Shown here in pieces: positions 59,399-64,000 of a stretch of DNA of 64,000 nucleotides; position 1 is the first letter of the stretch, and every line of letters starts with the position of its first letter. The stretch is from JAFGAV01 sp041479055 (lineage in GTDB: Bacteria; Acidobacteriota; Aminicenantia; Aminicenantales; JAFGAV01), in the NCBI GenBank assembly GCA_963702835.1, contig OY969762.1, forward strand, positions 1,116,001 to 1,180,000, in the 5' to 3' direction. The position numbers and the translations under genes were made by a program. The notes beneath the pieces were generated by a model. The model was not told the origin of the DNA. It saw only the letters and a program-made list of their open reading frames with translations, and did no database searches.

Positions 59399-60333
59399 GG
59401 ACTTTTCCTTCCTGTTCCGGGATGAATAACGGTCGCGTTCCGGCCATGCCGTTTGGCCTGGTAGAGGGCCTGGTCCGAAAAATGGAGCATTTGTGAAGCG
59501 GACAATTCCAAATGCTTGCCGGTAGTGACCACTCCCAGGCTGACGGTCACCTCCAGGGCCCGGCGCGCTATCTTGAAAAGATGGTCACCGATGGCGGCCC
59601 TGATGCGCTCGGCCACCAAACGGGCCTCTGCCTGGCCGCAATTGTAAACGATCACCAGTAGCTCATCCCCGCCGTAGCGCCCGATCCGGTCATAAACCCG
59701 AACGGCCTTTCTGATCCGCCTGGCCATTTCAACCAAAACTCTGTCGCCCACGATATGGCCGAAGCGGTCATTAATCTTCTTAAAGTGGTCTACATCCAAA
59801 AGGATGAGGCTGGTCGGGTAATTATCTCTCTGGCCCCGGGCCAATTCCTCTTTCAGAAAATCCAGAATCTTCCTCCTGTTCCACAGAGCGGTCAGGGCGT
59901 CAAAATAGGCCATTTTCTGCAGAGTCCGCTTGGCTTTCCTTAGATCCTGCTCGAGCCGGAGGACCCGCACCCCGGTTTGCAGACGGGCCTTGAGTTCCGC
60001 CAGGTTAACGGGTTTGGTCATGTAATCATCGGCCCCCGCGGATAATCCCTCCACAAGGTCCTGGCGGCGGTCCCGGGCGGTCAGGAGAATGAGGTACACA
60101 TAGCGAGATTTCATTTTCACCCGAGCCGAGCGGCAAATATCCACGCCGCTCATCCCCGACATCATCCAGTCCAGGACGGCCAGGGAGACCCTTTTTCGGC
60201 GGAGGACATTCCAGGCGTCATTCCCGTTTTCAGCCACCAGGACCGTAAAACCCCACTTGCTGATGGCCTTTTCCAGGATATTCCGAGTGACAGGATCGTC
60301 GTCCGCGACCAGGACTCTCATCATCATTTTCAT
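59395..60333 (-). CDS. Response regulator with GGDEF-type domain (GGDEL variant)
   Basis: A 312-residue protein. The receiver (5-125) has VADDDPVT, the acceptor in LAVLDWMMSG, Thr in LLTARD and Lys in YMTKPVN. The diguanylate cyclase domain (about 145-300) has DALTALWNRR, LLDVDHFKKINDRFGH and the active-site loop RYGGDELLV, where Leu replaces the usual Phe of GGDEF. The Asp and Glu needed for catalysis are present. No RxxD inhibitory site is obvious just before it. It is the first gene of the phosphorelay operon and implies cyclic-di-GMP output. Confidence 0.9.
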   Translation of the reverse strand: MKMMMRVLVADDDPVTRNILEKAISKWGFTVLVAENGNDAWNVLRRKRVSLAVLDWMMSGMSGVDICRSARVKMKSRYVYLILLTARDRRQDLVEGLSAGADDYMTKPVNLAELKARLQTGVRVLRLEQDLRKAKRTLQKMAYFDALTALWNRRKILDFLKEELARGQRDNYPTSLILLDVDHFKKINDRFGHIVGDRVLVEMARRIRKAVRVYDRIGRYGGDELLVIVYNCGQAEARLVAERIRAAIGDHLFKIARRALEVTVSLGVVTTGKHLELSASQMLHFSDQALYQAKRHGRNATVIHPGTGRKSP

Positions 60334-60344
60334 GCTATTTTTCC

Positions 60345-60373
60345 ATATTGATTCCCATCGATAAATAAGTCAA
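60345..60373 (-). promoter_or_regulatory. Promoter of phosphorelay operon
   Basis: On the minus strand TTGACT (60373-60368), a 17-base spacer and CAATAT (60350-60345), then 11 bases to ATG 60333. The -10 is weak (three of six). Confidence 0.35.
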
Positions 60374-60403
60374 GGCCGCTTCCCTCTTCATGCTCAGAGA
60401 AAG

Positions 60404-60477
60404 CGCGCCCGGCAAGACTTGAACTTGCGACCTTCTGATTCGTAGTCAGGCGCTCTATCCAACTGAGCTACGGGCGC
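60404..60477 (-). tRNA. tRNA-Arg (anticodon ACG)
   Basis: A complete 74-base cloverleaf on the minus strand. The acceptor stem GCGCCCG pairs with CGGGCGC, the D-arm is GCTC/GAGC, the anticodon loop is CTACGAA with ACG (plus-strand CGT at 60441-60443), and the T-stem GCAAG/CTTGC encloses TTCAAGT. The outermost anticodon-stem pair is C-A, a mismatch. No CCA is encoded. ACG is read as ICG after deamination by TadA. Confidence 0.95.
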
Positions 60478-60503
60478 GCCGCATAAGGCCAAAAAGCGTC
60501 CTC

Positions 60504-60532
60504 AATATAGCCCAGCGGCTCTAAATTTTCAA
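60504..60532 (-). promoter_or_regulatory. Promoter of tRNA-Arg gene
   Basis: On the minus strand TTGAAA (60532-60527), a 17-base spacer and TATATT (60509-60504), then 26 bases to the 5' end of the tRNA. Confidence 0.55.
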
Positions 60533-60593
60533 TCATGGTGCGACCCGATCAAACCAGAACGGAAAAGACTTCGGGCAGAAGAATATGCTTATT

Positions 60594-61592
60594 TTAGGGA
60601 ACCAGAACGGCCGCGCCGTTTATGCGGCCCTGCTTGAGCCTCAGGAGCGCCCGGTTGGCCTCCTCCAGGCGGAAAATTTCGGTCGTGGTCCGGATAGGGA
60701 TTTCGGCGGCGGCGGCCAGGAACTCCTCCCCGTCGCGCCGGGTGGCGTTGGCCACGCTGCGCAGAATACGCTCCTGGTAGAGGTGCTTGACGTAATCCAT
60801 CTCGGGGATGGCCGTCATGGTGATTCCGGCCAAAGCCAGGGTGCCTCCCGGCTCCAATATGCTCAGGGCGTCAAGCACAAGTTCGCCGGCCGGAGCGAAG
60901 ATTATGGCCGCCTGGAGTTTGGCCGGCGGTTTGTCTTGGGCTGTTCCGGTCCAGGCCGCGCCCAGGCTCTCGGCCAGCCGGCGGTGCTCGGCACTCCGAG
61001 AAAACACAAAGACCTCGCTGCCCCACTGCCGGGCCAGTTGAATGGCCACATGAGCCGAGGCGCCGAAACCGTAGAGGCCCAGCCTCTGCCCCGGCCGGAC
61101 CCCGCTCAACCTCAGCGCCCGGTAGCCGATAATGCCGGCGCACAGCAGGGGCGCGGCTTCGACATCGGCAAAGACCGGAGGGATGGTATGGACGAATTTC
61201 TCCGGGGCGACTAGATAGGCGGCGTATCCGCCGGGCACATGGTAGCCGGTGAAGCGGCCGTTCAGGCACAGGTTCTCGTCGCCCCTCCGGCAGAATTCGC
61301 ATACTCCGCAAGCGAAATGGAGCCAGGCCACGCCCACTCTGTCCCCCTCCTTGAAGCGAACCGCGCCCTTCCCCCCTTTTTCAACGATTCCCACAACCTG
61401 GTGCCCGGGGATGACGGGCAGCCCGGCCTCCGGTAGGTCACCCTCGACCGTATGGAGGTCCGTGTGACACACGGCACAGGCTAGAACCTTGATCCTGACT
61501 TCGCCCTCGGCCGGCTCGGGAAGCGGAACATCCAGGAATTCCAGGGGGGAGGTTTCTACGGCCGCGAAACGGCGCAAAACCATGGCCTTCAC
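60594..61592 (-). CDS. Zinc-dependent alcohol dehydrogenase
   Basis: A 332-residue medium-chain dehydrogenase. Catalytic zinc ligands are the Cys in CAVCHTDLH, His in VIPGHQVVG and Cys in LLCAGIIGY. The structural zinc loop is CGVCEFCRRGDENLC. The NAD fold has the motif GLYGFGASAH (GxGxxG form). It resembles propanol-preferring AdhA/AdhP enzymes, which oxidise primary alcohols or reduce aldehydes. It overlaps the upstream gene by 4 bases. Confidence 0.92.
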   Translation of the reverse strand: MKAMVLRRFAAVETSPLEFLDVPLPEPAEGEVRIKVLACAVCHTDLHTVEGDLPEAGLPVIPGHQVVGIVEKGGKGAVRFKEGDRVGVAWLHFACGVCEFCRRGDENLCLNGRFTGYHVPGGYAAYLVAPEKFVHTIPPVFADVEAAPLLCAGIIGYRALRLSGVRPGQRLGLYGFGASAHVAIQLARQWGSEVFVFSRSAEHRRLAESLGAAWTGTAQDKPPAKLQAAIIFAPAGELVLDALSILEPGGTLALAGITMTAIPEMDYVKHLYQERILRSVANATRRDGEEFLAAAAEIPIRTTTEIFRLEEANRALLRLKQGRINGAAVLVP

Positions 61593-62974
61593 TGTCCTGG
61601 CTCTCCTTGCCGTCCTTTGCCCTTTCGGCCATAGCCGGAAGTTTGAATAGAAAGTTTTCGGTCGGCCTTGGCCTTCAGCCTCTTTAGCCTCTTGGAGAAA
61701 TCCTGCTGCATCCTCGAGTCGAGTTGCCGTGACAGCATCAGACCCTCCTCGACGATGCGGATGGCCTCTTCGACTTTTTTCTCCCGGTGTTCATAATAGA
61801 TGGCCAGCTCGCGATAGGACGAGAGCTGGTTCTGGGAGGACATCTCCTGCCAGATGGCGACGGCCTCCTTCCACTTCCCTTCCTTCTTGAAGTGATGGGA
61901 TAGCTTTTTCTTGGCCCGCAGAGCCACTTCCTCAGTCAGGCGTCCCGCCAGGGCGCGCTGGAAGAGCCTGGCCGACTGCTCGGACCGGCCGGCCCGGGCA
62001 TACAGGTTGCCCAGGCCGTAAAGGTCCATGGCGTCTGCCATTTCGCTGAAGAATTCATTACCCCGGCCCTCGGCGGAGAGGGTGGCGCCGGTGATGACCA
62101 AACCGAGCAGGGACAGAATATCCTCCTGATTGTGGTAGAGGATGGGTTCGATCAGCGAAAAATCGCGTGAGCGGATGTATTCGAAATAGCGGGGAGGAAT
62201 TTCGGCCGAGGGGATGTCCTCGGAGCGGTCCGCTTGGACCACTTCCCTGGCCAGGTGGAACAGCCGGCAGCTCTCGTGCTTGTGCTTCCACAGGCTGCGC
62301 GCGGCGAACAGGAAATCGAGGTGGGGCAGGCCCGCCAGGCCGAACGGCTGGCGGTTGAGGATGAAGCGCGTTTCCAATATCGGCAGGTCGAAGGCCCGGC
62401 CGTTGTAGCTGACGACCGAGCGGAAATCCATTTCCCGGAAGAAGCGGCCGAGCTCCTTCATCATCAGCCCTTCCTCGGCCAAGTCATGGAGAAAATACTG
62501 GACCACGCGGAACAGCCCGTCGCGATAAAATCCCAGGCCCACCAGGAAAGGCACCGTGCCCGTGCCCCCGGCCAGGCCGGTCGTCTCCAAGTCGATGATT
62601 AGGGCCGAACCCAGGTCGAGCTGCTCGAATTCCGGGCTCCGGCCCAAGAAGCTCAGCACGTCCCCTTTTACCTCCAAGCCCCGGCCGAGGACCGTCCGGC
62701 CGTAGCGGACCTCCAGGCCGTAGGAATTCTCGAAGACTTGAAAGGGCTCGGCCGGAGGCGGAGGAGCCTCCAGGGCCGGCCGGCGCGGCTGCGGCCCGGG
62801 CTTCTTTTCAGTCAGCTTGATCAGCCGCTGGAGCTTTTCCTTGGTCGTCAAGCCTTCCTGATTACGGTCGATTTTTTCCCAGGTCTCGTTGATCTTGGTT
62901 GAACGAGCCTGGCTCCGGCTGCGGACCTGCCGCTGCTTTTTAAGCAGCTCCAGTTTGTCCTTGATGTCCATCAC
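61589..62974 (-). CDS. YprB-type RNase H-like exonuclease domain with TPR-like C-terminus
   Basis: A 461-residue protein. Residues 1-75 are basic and helical. Residues about 110-290 form an RNase H-like 3'-5' exonuclease (YprB family): the first acidic motif in LIIDLETTGLAGGTGT, the second in VVSYNGRAFDLPILETRF, and HNQEDILSLLGL near the end. Residues about 320-450 hold TPR-like helix pairs (LGNLYARAGRSEQSARLF, YRELAIYYEHREKK). It probably trims nucleic acid. The biological role of YprB is not settled. It overlaps the genes on both sides by 4 bases. Confidence 0.85.
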   Translation of the reverse strand: MMDIKDKLELLKKQRQVRSRSQARSTKINETWEKIDRNQEGLTTKEKLQRLIKLTEKKPGPQPRRPALEAPPPPAEPFQVFENSYGLEVRYGRTVLGRGLEVKGDVLSFLGRSPEFEQLDLGSALIIDLETTGLAGGTGTVPFLVGLGFYRDGLFRVVQYFLHDLAEEGLMMKELGRFFREMDFRSVVSYNGRAFDLPILETRFILNRQPFGLAGLPHLDFLFAARSLWKHKHESCRLFHLAREVVQADRSEDIPSAEIPPRYFEYIRSRDFSLIEPILYHNQEDILSLLGLVITGATLSAEGRGNEFFSEMADAMDLYGLGNLYARAGRSEQSARLFQRALAGRLTEEVALRAKKKLSHHFKKEGKWKEAVAIWQEMSSQNQLSSYRELAIYYEHREKKVEEAIRIVEEGLMLSRQLDSRMQQDFSKRLKRLKAKADRKLSIQTSGYGRKGKGRQGEPGQ

Positions 62975-63390
62975 TCTCCCAGGAACTGGAGGTGAAGGGT
63001 CCGGGAGCGAGGCCGGTTGTCGAAATCGATGAAGACGACCTGCTGCCAGGTGCCCAAGCTCAACCTGCCCTCGTCAAAGGGGACGGTCAAGGAAGGGCCG
63101 ACTAAAGCCGCCCGGACGTGGGAGAACCCGTTGCCGTCGCCCCATTTTCGGTCGTGCTGGTAAGGCACATCGCTGGGAACGACCTTCTCCAGGACGGCGG
63201 AGAAATCCTCGATGACGCCCGGCTCGAACTCGATCGTGGTCAGGCCGCCGGTCGAGCCCGGAACAAAGATGGTAACGATGCCGGACTTGAGGCGGTTGGC
63301 CAGGAGCCGCTGGGAGACCATCCCGGTCAGGTCCTTGACGTCATTGTATCCTTCAGTGGTGAAGTGGATGGAATCGCTGATGACCTTCAT
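62971..63390 (-). CDS. YjbQ/UPF0047 family protein
   Basis: A 139-residue protein of the YjbQ family: GIVTIFVPGSTGGLTTIEFEPG, then the conserved NGFSHVRAALVGPSLTVPF and the terminal LGTWQQVVFIDFDNRPRSRT. YjbQ proteins have a weak thiamine-phosphate synthase activity, and their main role is unclear. It is the first gene of the unit with the YprB-like and alcohol dehydrogenase genes. GGCGAGAG precedes ATG 63390. Confidence 0.92.
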   Translation of the reverse strand: MKVISDSIHFTTEGYNDVKDLTGMVSQRLLANRLKSGIVTIFVPGSTGGLTTIEFEPGVIEDFSAVLEKVVPSDVPYQHDRKWGDGNGFSHVRAALVGPSLTVPFDEGRLSLGTWQQVVFIDFDNRPRSRTLHLQFLGE

Positions 63391-63560
63391 AATGCTCTCG
63401 CCGCCCTTATCATATGCAAATTACGGCCCATTTTCCAGGCCCCGCTTTTCATCAGCGCGCATCCTCGCTGAACCGGCGGGAAGCATCTCCGGTTGGGTTA
63501 AACGGAGAAGCTTCCTAACAAGCAGATATTATTGACATTCTTGACACGAAGTGATACTTG

Positions 63561-64000
63561 ATGAGCATGCGTTTCATGGACGCGCAGCAGATCCCCTGCA
63601 AGATCTTTGTGGAGGCCGGCAGCGGGATCTTCGACCAGCTCGACGTGGAATACAGGGTGGACCCCCAGCAGAACCTGTCGAGGAAAATGGCCCTGGAAAT
63701 CGAGCAGAATCCGATGCGGACCATCTTTTTTTACTATAGCGGCGGTATCATGCCCGTCCAGGGCTCCTTCATCTGCCTTCCCTTCGACGCCAGCCGGCCC
63801 TTCAACCAGGCCTACCTTTACGAAAGCAAAATGTACCCCAAGACCATGTCCCTGGAGATCCTCCAGGACAGCCCGGCCGGCCCCGGCCTGCACATCGTGG
63901 GGAAATACCGGGACGCCGTGGCCAAGACGCGTCTCCAGCAGATCATCGACAAGAATTCCGCGCTCCCTTTGTTTTTTATCCAGAAGGTCGTCATTCCTCT
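63561..64000 (+). CDS. Unrecognised protein, 3' end outside window
   Basis: An open frame of 146 codons runs from ATG 63561 to the window edge without a stop, with an in-frame TGA just upstream at 63552. The residues look protein-like: KIFVEAGSGIFDQLDVEYRV, IFFYYSGGIMPVQGSFICLP, SLEILQDSPAGPGLHIVGKY. There is no signal peptide, membrane helix or known motif. There is no ribosome site. TTGACA at 63532-63537 lies so close that translation may start at the second ATG, 63567, on a leaderless mRNA. It is divergent from the YjbQ unit. I do not recognise the family. Confidence 0.6.
   Translation, partial: MSMRFMDAQQIPCKIFVEAGSGIFDQLDVEYRVDPQQNLSRKMALEIEQNPMRTIFFYYSGGIMPVQGSFICLPFDASRPFNQAYLYESKMYPKTMSLEILQDSPAGPGLHIVGKYRDAVAKTRLQQIIDKNSALPLFFIQKVVIP

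Noticed and set aside
1..64000. CRISPR array, transposase, integrase, phage genes or rRNA
   Set aside because: No regularly spaced repeats, no mobile-element protein motifs and no rRNA segments were seen on either strand.

Overview
The window is GC-rich (my estimate is near 60 percent) and gene-dense, with short intergenic gaps and no prophage, insertion sequence or CRISPR array that I could recognise. It looks like a Gram-negative bacterium. There are several outer-membrane beta-barrel proteins, a lipoprotein PstS, many exported peptidases and numerous two-component proteins. The MglA/roadblock pair, the exported M24, S9, C69, M48 and gluzincin-type peptidases and the GH127 hydrolase suggest a heterotrophic, peptide- and sugar-degrading member of the Acidobacteriota/Aminicenantes neighbourhood. 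That placement is inference from gene content only; there is no rRNA gene here.

Layout. 1-1689 (+): end of an MglA-like GTPase, a roadblock-like partner and a two-receiver protein. 1732-3332 (+): MenA-like prenyltransferase and CPBP membrane protease. 3404-5085 (-): aldo/keto reductase and SYLF lipid-binding protein. 5228-9903 (+): aminopropyltransferase, GH127 hydrolase and M48 protease with zinc ribbons. 9917-11779 (-): three envelope proteins, one made of two copies of a His-rich helical domain. 11810-17455 (-) and 17579-19977 (+): a divergent surface-glycosylation locus with two PMT-like membrane glycosyltransferases, two Dpm-like GT2 enzymes, an FAD enzyme, a nucleotide-sugar epimerase and an SGNH hydrolase. 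19946-32403 (-): a run of exported hydrolases and barrel proteins, including a peptidase/propeller/barrel protein, a cyclophilin-barrel fusion and an internally deleted M20 peptidase.

32725-37429 (-): a pst-phoU phosphate operon with two unequal PstB paralogs and a frameshifted pstC. 37576-44633 (+): a DctM-like permease, a 55-residue membrane microprotein, an AstE/AspA-like Zn hydrolase, tandem C69 Ntn-hydrolases and a secreted small protein. 44819-46958 (+): a double-HTH MerR regulator coupled to a B12-binding radical SAM enzyme. 46974-50696 (-): histidine kinase, HD-GYP regulator, receiver and HtrA-like protease. 50828-52735 (-): three small genes. 52978-60333 (-): a six-gene phosphorelay operon (GGDEF regulator, hybrid kinase, HPt, REC-HPt, REC, NtrC-like activator). 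Then tRNA-Arg(ACG), a three-gene operon (alcohol dehydrogenase, RNase H-like/TPR protein, YjbQ) and the start of an unrecognised gene at the right edge.

Regulation is readable. Sigma-70-like promoters (TTGACN or TTTACT, 16-18 bp, TAtAAT-like) precede most transcription units. Several sit so close to the start codon that the mRNA should be leaderless. Two single-base deletions in runs of C (13710 and 36104-36109) break otherwise intact genes and are either sequence errors or real mutations. The GGDEF and HD-GYP proteins imply cyclic-di-GMP turnover. The pst operon, peptidases and glycosylation locus imply an envelope geared to nutrient scavenging and surface modification.
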